Below, piece after piece: positions 1 to 9,792 of a DNA stretch of 64,000 bases. Position 1 is the first letter of the stretch. Each line of letters begins with the position of its first letter. Source of the stretch: Polytrichum commune (taxonomy: Eukaryota > Streptophyta > Polytrichopsida > Polytrichales > Polytrichaceae); contig OX485803.1 in NCBI GenBank assembly GCA_950295325.1, positions 56,683,554-56,747,553 of the forward strand, read 5' to 3'. The notes under the pieces were generated by a model. It searched no databases, was not told the DNA's origin, and was given only the letters and a program-made list of their open reading frames with translations. A program made the translations under genes and the position numbers.

Positions 1-654
1 TTACATTATGCTAGTTAGTGTTATGTGTGGCTTTCACAAGTAAATGTATTTGAGATTGACTATAGAGAATAGTGTTTTTTTTTACACTTGCATCCTCTCT
101 TTAAAAATAAACCACGTGCACAACTTAATGGAGAATGTGGAGCACTCTCGCGATGGCAAGACAAAGGAAGCAAAGACCAAAGGTGCGAGGGAGAGATTGA
201 CATAAGTCACATAAGTATTTCTTAATACTTAAAGGCTTATGTACGGTATGGAGACACCAAGTGAGACCTCTTATAGTAGCGATACGGAATACACAAGTGA
301 TAGTTCAAGTGGTAGTATAGAGTCAACGGCACGGACTCCATTTAGGAGAGGGATATCCTTAAGGGCTTGTGTAGCTAAAGCAGCCGGATGGACGTTAGAA
401 GCAAACAAAGACAAAATAGCACCCGAGCATAAGGAGGTTAAAATAACATAGTTAACTTGTGCATTCTCCACATACGTATTGAAATCGTACATTGAGTTGT
501 TAAAAGTGAAATTCCAGTTAAATCCAAGACCACTTGAAGGGTGAACCTTGCACTATGGACTCATCCAAGTCCAAATCCAATACCGCGGAGGAATGTGAGC
601 CCAAACCCACTACTCGGACTACGGACGCTTAAGGGTGGGGGGTTTGGCCTCACA
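1..654 (+). repeat. 5' LTR (3'-terminal part) of a Ty3/Gypsy retrotransposon
   Basis: The sequence matches 9827-10480 almost base for base. I saw one single-base indel after the T run near position 80, plus the terminal A. It ends in CTCACA at 649-654, which mirrors the TGTGAG that opens the 3' LTR at 7864. The start of this LTR lies outside the window, so no target-site duplication can be read. It contains the 70-codon ORF at 239-451. Confidence 0.9.
239..451 (+). CDS. small LTR-encoded ORF, 70 aa, unknown
   Basis: ATG to TAG ORF of 70 codons inside the LTR, with an identical copy at 10066-10278. The product would be Ser/Thr-rich at the N-terminus (many SS, TS and DS pairs) with a basic C-terminal half. 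I recognise no domain. It lies wholly inside the 335-bp GT...AG segment (183-517) that is missing from the tandem LTR copy at 9438-9792, so it may be intronic. A role as upstream ORF, accessory peptide or chance ORF cannot be separated here. Identity of the two copies follows from the youth of the LTRs and does not prove selection. Confidence 0.25.
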   Translation: MYGMETPSETSYSSDTEYTSDSSSGSIESTARTPFRRGISLRACVAKAAGWTLEANKDKIAPEHKEVKIT

Positions 655-1563
655 TAATTGGTGCGTCTGCCGGGAGCGAAGCGGAAGGTAGTTACAAGAC
701 TTGGAGGCGACTAGGAGATTTGGAGGCAACTAGGAAAAATTGGAGACACAAACTTGAGAGAAGGGAAGGAGCACCCGAAACTCGGTAAGTATTCTCTCTT
801 TGGGTTACATTTGAATTCATTGTATTTCAACTATTCCTTGGAATGAATTGCATTGTCAATTACGCAAATTCATTTTTGAGGAAGGAGCGCGGCGAAGGTA
901 CGTCCTCAACCTTTTTGGGGATTTGCTAAGAACTTAAAAGGAACCTATAACCGAGTAGCTCATTAAAACATTAGAGGGTAAATTCACCTTAGGACATTGA
1001 ACTTTGACACTCACCTCGGGGTGAGTCTCAAAGTTTTGGGAGTTGTCATTTCATGCTCTAGATTAAATTAATATTTGACAAAGTTTATGGTGTTGTTACA
1101 TTGAGTCACGATTGAGGGGAGTGCTAACTCACAGGGGGATGCGATTGCTCAAGGTATGTTTATTTCTTCAAAGTGAACTCATTAACTAATTAAGGAATGC
1201 CTTTTGTACTCGTGATTGTTGTTATCCGTTGTAGAGGGTAATTCCCAAATTGTGGATGGTGTGAGAAGTTGAAGGGTGAAGCCTCGACTTTTAACATAAT
1301 CTACTCGGAAGGTCACCCCCTCACAATCGGTATTGTGGTGAGTGTTAATTTGCGGGAAGGTGCGGAGGTGATGCTCCGACTTAACCAAAAAATTAACATG
1401 AACATGCCTATCCCCTATTGGGATTCTTTCACCTAAGTGGGCTTGCAGGTTCTTTTCCTCACCTCCTAAAAAAATTATAACCACACCAAGACAAGTGAAA
1501 ATATTAAGAGGGGAATTGCTAGGATTATGTGTGGTCAAGTGAGGGTCGATCGATTCTTATGGA
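655..1563 (+). other. retrotransposon untranslated leader with primer-binding-site-like start
   Basis: This is the stretch between the 5' LTR end and the polyprotein ATG. A PBS-like sequence starts TGG at 659, four bases after the LTR: TGGTGCGTCTGCCGGGA. Aligned by eye to the 3' end of plant tRNA-Gly(GCC) as I remember it, 14 of 17 bases fit. The tRNA-Asp type common in related elements fits less well (about 12 of 17). A strong splice-donor-like GTAAGTATT occurs at 785, with acceptor-like TTGTAG and TTGCAG sites near 1230 and 1445, so the leader could be spliced. No coding ORF is convincing. Confidence 0.6.
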
Positions 1564-4500
1564 ATGCAAGGTAGGACTCGCTCACAAAAACCAAGTTTGA
1601 TAGTAGGACTAGAGAAATCTACTCGAAAGAGGCGGTCCTCTAAAATCAGTGATAGATTAGAACAAGATAATGTTAGAATAGAGAGTTGTTTGAACGTCGA
1701 ACCTAGGACTAGGTCAATTCTAGACACCTTAGAACTTGGAGCTCAACTTGAAGAGAAGATCACTCCCTCCAAATTGAGTGGTGAAACTTCTTCGGAAAAT
1801 TACACACTTAGAGAAGAATTCCCGGTAGAAGTTGATAGGGGATTGTTGAATAGTTCACCGGTCACCATGGCCGAGGAACGGGGGATGGATCCACCACCCA
1901 TACCCCCAATTCCGCCCATACCTCCTATACCTCCAATAGACCCATTGGTTAGGCCAAGAGGCCTACCAATTGTGGTTCCACAAAATTTAGCGGCGATGGA
2001 TATGCCATCTCATCTCCCTAAATTTTATGGGACCAAGGATGAGGACCCCTCTCGGCACATGGAACGGTATATCGAACGGTTGGCTAGCTTCCTCATAACC
2101 GACCCGGGTTATTGGTTAGTGTGGTTTCCTACCACTCTAGAGGGGGAAGCCTATGAATGGTATCGGGATCATGCCGAGGGACATTTTAGGGGATGGGAAC
2201 AATTACAAAGGGAGTTTCTTAACGAATTTAGGCCGGAAGTGGGTCAAAGTACCGCATTAAGGGCATTGTCGTCATTGAAGCAAGGAAGGGAGGAAGAAAT
2301 TTCGGCTTACATTAGGAGGTTTGATTTAGTGTGCACTAGATTTGTGGGTACCATGCTCAACGACGACACGCTAAAGCAATTTTTCATTCAAGGGTTTTTT
2401 AAGTCCGGAACTATTAGGGGTGTTCTAGAAAGGAATCCCTTGACCTTGGCGGATGCCAAGCGTGCGGCTAGAGATATTGAAAACTTGGATAAAGATCACG
2501 AAAGGCTATGGAGAAGGGAGGATGAATTGATCCCACAATTCATCCCCATACGCCCTAGGGTGGTAGCGGTAGAACCCGCTAAGTATGAGAACCAAATTCC
2601 ATATGCCATTGTGGACACCGGTCCCCGACCTTTAGCGGTTAGGGAACCGGCACCTCTTTTGGCACTACCGGCCCCTAGAACGGATCCACACTTGGAGGAG
2701 GTTGAGAGAAGACTAGGTGCTAGCCAACTAGGATTCCAAGAGGCTATGATAAAACAAATGCAAAGCCTCACGGATCAAATGTCATTAATGATCCGGAGTC
2801 AACAACCGGGGCCTCCACCCCCGGTTGAGTCGGGTAGGCATTCTTCCGGATTATGGTGTGTCCAATGTGGCCAACCGGGCCACACGCGTCAATTTTGTAG
2901 AAGTGGACAAAACCGTGACCAAAGAGGAAACGGTAACCCACCTCAACAAAATCAACGAGGTCAAGCGCCACCTCACTATGGAAATGGAAGCAATAGAGGA
3001 CCACAACCTAGAGGGCAAGGTGGCCAAAATTTAGAGAAGAAGGAATTTCATCCCTTTTGTGGAAGGTGGCACGCTCAAGGACAATGTTGGTCCGAAGGTC
3101 AAGAGTTTAATTGTAGCAATTGTGGAGGAAGTCATCCCTCGGATACGTGTCGCCAACCGGACAAAATAATTAATGTCCCTTACCCGGTGGCTAATCCACA
3201 ACAACAAGCAAGGGATAATATGCGAGGTGCTAGGCCACAAGGAGTACCGGCCAATGAACTTAGGCCACCTAACTTATACTATGACCATAGTAATGCTAGG
3301 CAAACTTTTCATCCACCGGCGGGCTTGCAAACTACAACCGGTTACATTCCAATACAAAATAGACAAGGAGTTCCACCTAATGGTAGTAACGGGAGACAAG
3401 CGCCTCCAACGGATCCGGGACCATCTAACTCCCAAGATGTTAGGTTCATGGATGGAGTGTTGGAGGCCACATGTGATGACATGCTTCCTCTCCCAACGAG
3501 AATTGGAGAGGAGCAAAGTCAATGGCCTCCTCACACCAATGCTATTACATATGAGTTAGTGAAGGGTAAGGGTGTGGTTGAAGAAGCACCTGCACTAGCG
3601 GTAACTACTAGGGCTAGGAGAGGGGATGCCCCGTTGGAGGTAGGAATAGGAGAGCAAGGAAATTACTCTTCGGATGAAGAGATTAATCTCTCCGAGTTGC
3701 ATAGGGTAGCTAGAAGAGCTACTAAGGATGTGGAGAGGGAAAATATAATTTTACAAGATAGGGAGAGGACTAATGCGGTACATGACTTGGATAATAGCGA
3801 TGTGGGTGAATGGGAAGGACCGGGGGTTCCCGTAGACGAATTCGACGTAGTGGGTAATTCTAAGGTGGAAAGATCTACCGGGTACGACTTGTGGGCGGAC
3901 CTTAGTACACTCAAGGCGGATATTACTTTCGGCCAACTATTGGAAATTTCACCCACGGCAAGGAAAACATTAAAGGAGGGAATGCCGGTACACAAGAGGA
4001 TGAGGAAGGTGAAAGCTAAAATAGCCGCTAGGATCCAATCACAAGGTGGAAGAGACGTGAAAGCTATAGAAATAGAAGTTGTTATAGTAGATAAGGTGGT
4101 TCCTAATGTGCTAGTCGACGGAGGGAGTAGTCTAAATATACTACCGGAGGATACTATGAAAAAATTGGGACTTGGACTCACGGGGCCTTCACCTTTGGTC
4201 ATAAATATGGCAAATCAAAGTTCGACTACGCCTTTGGGGATGATCAAGGATTGTAGAATGACTACGGGAGGTGAGGAGTACTTGGTCACCTTCCATGTCA
4301 TTAAAATGCACTCCAACAAGGACACCTTCCCCATTTTGCTAGGTAGGCCTTGGTTGCGGATGGCGAATGCTATGGTCAATTGGGGTGGACCTAAACCATC
4401 CATCACTTATGGTCCGGAGGGTAATAGGGTCATAGTGTCCATTGGTTCATTAGAAGGATGGATGAAGAAGGAGATGTATTTGCCATTGGAGAAGGAAATT

Positions 4501-7500
4501 GATGACTTAAACGAGAATGAGATTGGCAAGGCATTGGTGGGAGTCGTCCATCCCGAAGGTCAAAGGGTTGTTATAGATTCGGGCTCGGGAAGTCTAGGTC
4601 CTAATTTTTACAATTATGGGGATAATGGGGATTATGCCCAATGGCTAAGGGAGTACCCCGAGTCCGAGGTTGATGTAATGGTTACATTTCACCAAGTAGG
4701 CTTAGGGAGTGAATTTCCTAGTGTTAGTTTAGGAGAGGGCTCATTGTTGGAGCCGTGTGAGGTGCTCACCGAGGAAGAGTGGGTTAGCGGTGGGTTAACA
4801 CCTTGGGTAGATGACGTGGAAGAGGGTGAGGTTAGTTTAATTCATGTAGATGGGACTCAAGAGGAGGATGTGATTATTGAGTCATCGAAATTGGAGGAGC
4901 CTTTACATTTCAAGACCACGTCTACGGGGATAGTTGTAGGTCAAGATGTGAAAGATTACCCCAATGTGCCTTCCGATTGGTATCGGAACAAAGAGGAACA
5001 AGCACATGTGTCGGAAGCGGATTGGCGGTACGTGGATGTGAAATTAAAGAATGGAAAAACCCGACAAATGAAGATGGGCTCCAAATTGGGGGAGAAAGAG
5101 GTTAGGGAGTATAGCAATTTGGTGGATGAGTTTAGTGATACTTTTGCATGGTCCTACGATGAGCTTAAGGGAATTCCTAGGGAAATGGTAGAGCACCGGA
5201 TTCCTTTAATTCCGGGGGCGAGGCCAATTAGACAAAAGGAGAGGAGGATGAATCCTCAATTGCAATTGTTGGTGAAAGCGGAATTGGAAAGGTTATTGAA
5301 GGCCGGGTTTATCAAGCCGGTGGAAATCACGGATTGGGTTTCTCCTATGGTCTTAGTAAAGAAAAAAAATGGGAAATTAAGGGTTTGTGTCGACTATAGG
5401 AAATTGAATTCGTGCACACAAAAGGATCACTTCCCCTTACCTTTTATCACCTTGTTGCTTGAGGAGGTTGGAGGTCATTCGCGATATACCTTTATGGATG
5501 GGTATGCGGGTTATAATCAAATTTCCATAGCCCTCCAAGATATCCATAAAACGGCTTTTACTACACCTTGGGGTACTTTTGTGTGGGTAGTGATGCCATT
5601 TGGGTTATGTAATGCCCCGGCTACTTTCCAACGATTAGTAATGTATATCTTCACCGACTTGTTGTTCAAATCCATGACCGTCTTTGTGGACGATTTTAGC
5701 ACACAAAGTAATGTGGATGATCACCTACATTGTGTTAGGGAGGCATTGGTTAGGTGTAGGAAGATGAGGTTAGCATTGAACCCGGATAAGACATTTTTGG
5801 GAGTGAATAAGGGAGTGTTGTTGGGTTATGTTGTTAGTGAGAAAGGTAGAGAACCCGATCCGGATAAGATTGCGGCCATAAGCGACTTGGCAACTCCAAC
5901 CAATTCCAAGGGGATCTCTAAGTTGTTAGGACATGTGGGATGGTACCGGGAACTTATTCCTAATTTTTCAAAGATAGCGGTGCCCATTACCCATTTGCTC
6001 AAAAAGGATGTCAAATTCGAGTGGACGGATGCTTGTCAAAAAGCCTTTGAGGAATTGCGGGATAGGTTGAGCACCTATCCGGTGTTGATACCACCCAATT
6101 GGGGTAAACCTTTTCACGTCTATTGTGATGCTAGTAATGTGGCAATAGGGAGTGCGCTTTGTCAAGCAACGGGAGAAAAAGAGAAGGATCAACCTATAGC
6201 TTATGCGAGTAAGCAATTGACCCCCGCCGAAAGAAACTACTCTACAACGGAGAGGGAGTGCCTAGCCATGGTGTTTTCCGTTAAAAAGTTTAGGCATTAC
6301 CTCATGTGCAACCCGGTTGTATTTTTTGTTGACCACATGGCTATCAAGTATCTAATTAACAAGGCGGAGTTAAGTGGTAGGTTAGCTAGGTGGGTTTTGT
6401 TATTAGAAGAATTCGACTACACGGTGGAATATAAACCGGGTCGTATGCATTTACAAGCGGACCACTTGTCTAGGTTGTCGGAGGAGATAGGAAAAAATCC
6501 GGTAAATGATATGTTAGTAGATGATAGCCTCTTTGTGGTCACTTCTACACCGGAGTGGTATGCGGGCATAGTGGAATTTCTAACAACCCACAAGTTGCCC
6601 AAAGAGTGGACAAAAGAAGAGAGAAGGAAGGTGAGGGTAAATAGTAGGCAATTTGTTGTAGTGGGCCATAGGTTGTTTAGAAGGGGGTCCGATGGTATTT
6701 TACGACGATGCGTGTCAAAAACGGAGGTTGAAGCGATTTTAATCGCTTGCCACGATAGCGCTTGCGGCGGTCACTTCTCGGGTCAACTCACCGGGCAAAA
6801 AATACTTAGAGCGGGCTACTTTTGGCCTACACTATTTAAGGATGCCCATGACTATGTAAGGAAATGCGACGCTTGCCAACGGTATGCCCGAGACGACCTT
6901 AGAATGGAGATGCCTTTACATGTATCATTACCCTTAATTCCTTTCGAAAAATGGGGCATCGACTATGTGGGTGAGGTCCATCCCCAATCTTCAAAAGGAA
7001 TGAAATATATTGTGGTGGCAACCGAGTACCTCACCAAGTGGGCGGAAGCCAAAGCGGTGAAGACCGACACGGCGGAACACGCGGCAACATTTATGTACGA
7101 AAACATAATTTCGCGGTTCGGGGTGCCGAAGATCCTAGTAAGCGATAGGGGTACTCACTTTTTGAATGACTTGATTCGAGAGATGACAGAGAAATTTAAA
7201 ATTGATCACCGGAAGACTACTCCCTACCACCCACAAACCAATGGACAAACGGAAAGGGTTAACGGAATTTTGGTGAGTATACTACGCAAGACGGTTATAG
7301 ACTCGAAGCGGGATTGGGATACGAAACTAACGGCGGCACTTTGGGCATACCGTACAACCTATAAGGTAACTACGCGTGCTACACCATTTTCCTTAGTCTA
7401 TGGTCTTGAAGCGACACTACCAATCGAATATGAAGTCGAGTCACTTAGGGTGGCCGTGAGTACGAGACTTACCGAAAGTCAATCCTTACGAAATCGACTA

Positions 7501-7806
7501 ACCGATTTGGAAGCACTTGACGAAGGGAGGAGAATGGCGGCTCAACATATTGAGGCAATCCAAAGAAGGAGAAAGATTACTTTCGACAAACGACATAAGA
7601 GAAGGGCCCTAACACCGGGAATGATGGTCATGATTCAAGACGCACGAAAGCTTGAATTTCCGGCGAAATTCAATGCGGTATGGTTAGGACCTTACCTTGT
7701 CTATGACGTCTTTCCTAATAATTCAATTCAATTGGAAACGTTGAATGGTGAGCTCTTTCCTACCCGTACATCGGGAGTAGATGTAAGGAGTACCGAGCTT
7801 GACTAG
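1564..7806 (+). CDS. Ty3/Gypsy retrotransposon Gag-Pol polyprotein, intact single ORF
   Basis: A 2080-residue ORF without stops encodes all functions for copying the element through RNA. Domains in order are: a proline-rich PPIPPIPPI stretch (about residues 110-128); a retrotransposon gag domain (about 165-275); a CX2CX4HX4C zinc knuckle (C432, C435, H440, C445) with further Cys/His clusters after it; an aspartic protease with VDGGSS at D852; reverse transcriptase with FVDD (D1376, D1377); RNase H beginning near YCDAS (D1522); and integrase with an HHCC zinc region followed by D1800, D1861 and E1897, the last pair 35 residues apart as is usual. No chromodomain is visible after integrase. The gag type and missing chromodomain point to the non-chromovirus (Tat/Athila-like) side of plant Gypsy elements, which is inference. 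The protease has DGG rather than the common DTG/DSG. The first in-frame ATG was taken as start. The ORF appears competent; activity is unproven. Confidence 0.95.
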   Translation: MQGRTRSQKPSLIVGLEKSTRKRRSSKISDRLEQDNVRIESCLNVEPRTRSILDTLELGAQLEEKITPSKLSGETSSENYTLREEFPVEVDRGLLNSSPVTMAEERGMDPPPIPPIPPIPPIPPIDPLVRPRGLPIVVPQNLAAMDMPSHLPKFYGTKDEDPSRHMERYIERLASFLITDPGYWLVWFPTTLEGEAYEWYRDHAEGHFRGWEQLQREFLNEFRPEVGQSTALRALSSLKQGREEEISAYIRRFDLVCTRFVGTMLNDDTLKQFFIQGFFKSGTIRGVLERNPLTLADAKRAARDIENLDKDHERLWRREDELIPQFIPIRPRVVAVEPAKYENQIPYAIVDTGPRPLAVREPAPLLALPAPRTDPHLEEVERRLGASQLGFQEAMIKQMQSLTDQMSLMIRSQQPGPPPPVESGRHSSGLWCVQCGQPGHTRQFCRSGQNRDQRGNGNPPQQNQRGQAPPHYGNGSNRGPQPRGQGGQNLEKKEFHPFCGRWHAQGQCWSEGQEFNCSNCGGSHPSDTCRQPDKIINVPYPVANPQQQARDNMRGARPQGVPANELRPPNLYYDHSNARQTFHPPAGLQTTTGYIPIQNRQGVPPNGSNGRQAPPTDPGPSNSQDVRFMDGVLEATCDDMLPLPTRIGEEQSQWPPHTNAITYELVKGKGVVEEAPALAVTTRARRGDAPLEVGIGEQGNYSSDEEINLSELHRVARRATKDVERENIILQDRERTNAVHDLDNSDVGEWEGPGVPVDEFDVVGNSKVERSTGYDLWADLSTLKADITFGQLLEISPTARKTLKEGMPVHKRMRKVKAKIAARIQSQGGRDVKAIEIEVVIVDKVVPNVLVDGGSSLNILPEDTMKKLGLGLTGPSPLVINMANQSSTTPLGMIKDCRMTTGGEEYLVTFHVIKMHSNKDTFPILLGRPWLRMANAMVNWGGPKPSITYGPEGNRVIVSIGSLEGWMKKEMYLPLEKEIDDLNENEIGKALVGVVHPEGQRVVIDSGSGSLGPNFYNYGDNGDYAQWLREYPESEVDVMVTFHQVGLGSEFPSVSLGEGSLLEPCEVLTEEEWVSGGLTPWVDDVEEGEVSLIHVDGTQEEDVIIESSKLEEPLHFKTTSTGIVVGQDVKDYPNVPSDWYRNKEEQAHVSEADWRYVDVKLKNGKTRQMKMGSKLGEKEVREYSNLVDEFSDTFAWSYDELKGIPREMVEHRIPLIPGARPIRQKERRMNPQLQLLVKAELERLLKAGFIKPVEITDWVSPMVLVKKKNGKLRVCVDYRKLNSCTQKDHFPLPFITLLLEEVGGHSRYTFMDGYAGYNQISIALQDIHKTAFTTPWGTFVWVVMPFGLCNAPATFQRLVMYIFTDLLFKSMTVFVDDFSTQSNVDDHLHCVREALVRCRKMRLALNPDKTFLGVNKGVLLGYVVSEKGREPDPDKIAAISDLATPTNSKGISKLLGHVGWYRELIPNFSKIAVPITHLLKKDVKFEWTDACQKAFEELRDRLSTYPVLIPPNWGKPFHVYCDASNVAIGSALCQATGEKEKDQPIAYASKQLTPAERNYSTTERECLAMVFSVKKFRHYLMCNPVVFFVDHMAIKYLINKAELSGRLARWVLLLEEFDYTVEYKPGRMHLQADHLSRLSEEIGKNPVNDMLVDDSLFVVTSTPEWYAGIVEFLTTHKLPKEWTKEERRKVRVNSRQFVVVGHRLFRRGSDGILRRCVSKTEVEAILIACHDSACGGHFSGQLTGQKILRAGYFWPTLFKDAHDYVRKCDACQRYARDDLRMEMPLHVSLPLIPFEKWGIDYVGEVHPQSSKGMKYIVVATEYLTKWAEAKAVKTDTAEHAATFMYENIISRFGVPKILVSDRGTHFLNDLIREMTEKFKIDHRKTTPYHPQTNGQTERVNGILVSILRKTVIDSKRDWDTKLTAALWAYRTTYKVTTRATPFSLVYGLEATLPIEYEVESLRVAVSTRLTESQSLRNRLTDLEALDEGRRMAAQHIEAIQRRRKITFDKRHKRRALTPGMMVMIQDARKLEFPAKFNAVWLGPYLVYDVFPNNSIQLETLNGELFPTRTSGVDVRSTELD

Positions 7807-8564
7807 GCAACTTACCCTTGGAGCAAGAGATGTTTGGATTCATCCCCCGATGGTCGCCAATTATGTGAGCCCAAAAGGGTGCCCACATTTAGTCTTAGAC
7901 CCTTGAAACGTTAGTTGATGCACTTTGAAGTAGCATGTTACTTCACAAAAATATAAAAAGAGTGAAATGTTAGTCTTAGAAGTACCATGTTGTAATAGGC
8001 TAGGATGTGAGTTGTTATTGTGTTTTTACCTTCGGAAGGATTTGAGTGAATGAGGATAGGTAAGGAGAACTTGGATTGAGTAGTTAGTGAGTAGGCTAGT
8101 ACAAATGGATGGAGACAACCAAAGTGACTCAAGAGGCAAGTGCATTCGAATTGGGATGAATGGAGGATCACATGGAGCGCACAAGTGGACCACCTCATCA
8201 TGGCCACTTAATTGGGAAGGCCCAAGGAAGAATGCAAGGTGGAGGATAAGCAAATTCTCAAAGCACCAATCAAATCACGAGTTAAGCATCGTGGTTTGAA
8301 TTAAGTGGTGAGCGACGATTTGGGAAAGTAAGGGGAGAAAGTTATGGCGGCGGAAAGCGAAGGAGGCTAAGTTTGGGTTGAAGCATCCCAAGTTTGGTAA
8401 AGTGTGGTAGGTAGAAAGCCAAGGCTAGTTAAATGTTCGAATTAGGATCCTTGTTGATCATTTGAGGGAGGAAGACTTAGAAGATAGGATTGGCGCCTAC
8501 TAAGTAGGAGGAAATCTCAAGGGCTTATCGTGAGCCTTGAGGGTGCTCACCCCCTCAAGCTTAC

Positions 8565-8572
8565 TATATAAT
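8565..8572 (+). promoter_or_regulatory. LTR TATA box
   Basis: TATATAAT follows a C-rich stretch and is followed by the CT-rich ATCCCTCATTCTTCCCTC. It is the best TATA candidate in the LTR and would place transcription start near 8595-8605, leaving a long R/U5 leader. The matching site in the 5' LTR is outside the window. Confidence 0.6.
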
Positions 8573-9113
8573 CCCTCATTCTTCCCTCACTCATCCTCTC
8601 TTTCCTTTGTGCTCCAAGGCACCCCACGAGTTATAAGTGTGGGTGTGGGAAGCCATATTGGAGCACATGTGTGTGCTTAGTTTTTAGTTTGAGAGCCAAG
8701 GCTTGTTAGCCTTGAAGAGGGCTTGACCTCTTGGTAGAATTAGTGTTGACGTGAAGGATTTTAAAGTTAATTCATGATTCCAATTTGTGGTACTTAAAGT
8801 TCATGTTTTGAATACACGTGGTTGCAAGTTCCATGTTTAAGAGTTGAGCACTTGATGTTGTGATGAGTGCAAAAATATACTTGTGTGGATTAGTTAGTCT
8901 TACTGAAGTTAGGAAATTCTCTCTCCCCCTCTCCTCTCTAGGATTTTGAGCTCTTAGAGCTCGGGAAAAAATGTGGAATTAGGTAGGGGACTTAGTGGGA
9001 TTAGTGGAATTAGGTAGGTGAATTAGGGGGAGGCCTTGGAGAAGCTCTCTTTTGTTCATTTTCTGGTTTTTGTGATTGAGGGTGGAGAAACTTAGTTAGA
9101 AGTAGCGGCAGCT

Positions 9114-9428
9114 AAGGAGCTGGGTTTATGAAGGAGCTGGGTTTATTTAATTAGAAGTAAGGAGCTGGGTTTATTTAGTTAGAAGTAAGGAGCTGGGTTT
9201 ATGAAGGAGCTGGGTTTGTTTAGTTAGAAAGTAAAGAGCTGGGTTTATGAAGGACCTGGGTTTGTTTAGTTAGAAGCTAAGGAGCTGGGTTCATGAAGGA
9301 GCTGGGTTTATGAAGGAGCTGGGTTTGTTTAGTTAGAAGCTAAGAAGCTGGGTTTATGAAGGAGCTGGGTTTATGAAGGAGCTAGGTTTATGTAATTAGA
9401 AAGTAAAGAGATGGGTTCATGAAGGAGC
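9114..9428 (+). repeat. LTR minisatellite (GGAGCTGGGTTTATGAA-type units)
   Basis: About a dozen head-to-tail copies of a unit containing GGAGCTGGGTTTATGAA. They alternate with a TTTAGTTAGAAGTAA spacer, with small substitutions such as GTAAAGAG or GCTAAGGAG. The array lies upstream of the tandem LTR-end duplication. Confidence 0.85.
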
Positions 9429-9437
9429 TTAGTAGAT

Positions 9438-9792
9438 AGCCTACCTAATTAGCTCATAGACAAGTAGTTAGTTACATTATGCTAGTTAGTGTTATGTGTG
9501 GCTTTCACAAGTAAATGTATTTGAGATTGACTATAGAGAATAGTGTTTTTTTTTTAACACTTGCATCCTCTCTTTAAAAATAAACCACGTGCACAACTTA
9601 ATGGAGAATGTGGAGCACTCTCGCGATGGCAAGACAAAGGAAGCAAAGACCAAAGTTAAATCCAAGACCACTTGAAGGGTGAACCTTGTACTATGGACTC
9701 ATCCAAGTCCAAATCCAATACCGCGGAGGAATGTGAGCCCAAACCCACTACTCGGACTACGGACGCTTAAGGGTGGGGGGTTTGGCCTCACA
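9438..9792 (+). repeat. tandem LTR 3'-end copy lacking a 335-bp GT...AG segment
   Basis: This copy begins AGCCTACCTAATTAG, as does 9793 onward, and runs to the LTR terminus CTCACA. Compared with 9793-10480 it lacks exactly 10010-10344, which starts GTGCGAG and ends TTCCAG. Its junction reads ACCAAAGTTAAATCC. It also differs by a C-to-T at 9689 (TTGTACT for TTGCACT), one base in the T run and an A for G in CTCATAG. Confidence 0.85.

Noticed and set aside
1182-1538. 118-codon minus-strand ORF in the retroelement leader
   Set aside because: Antisense to the leader, no domain, and no reason to expect a gene there.
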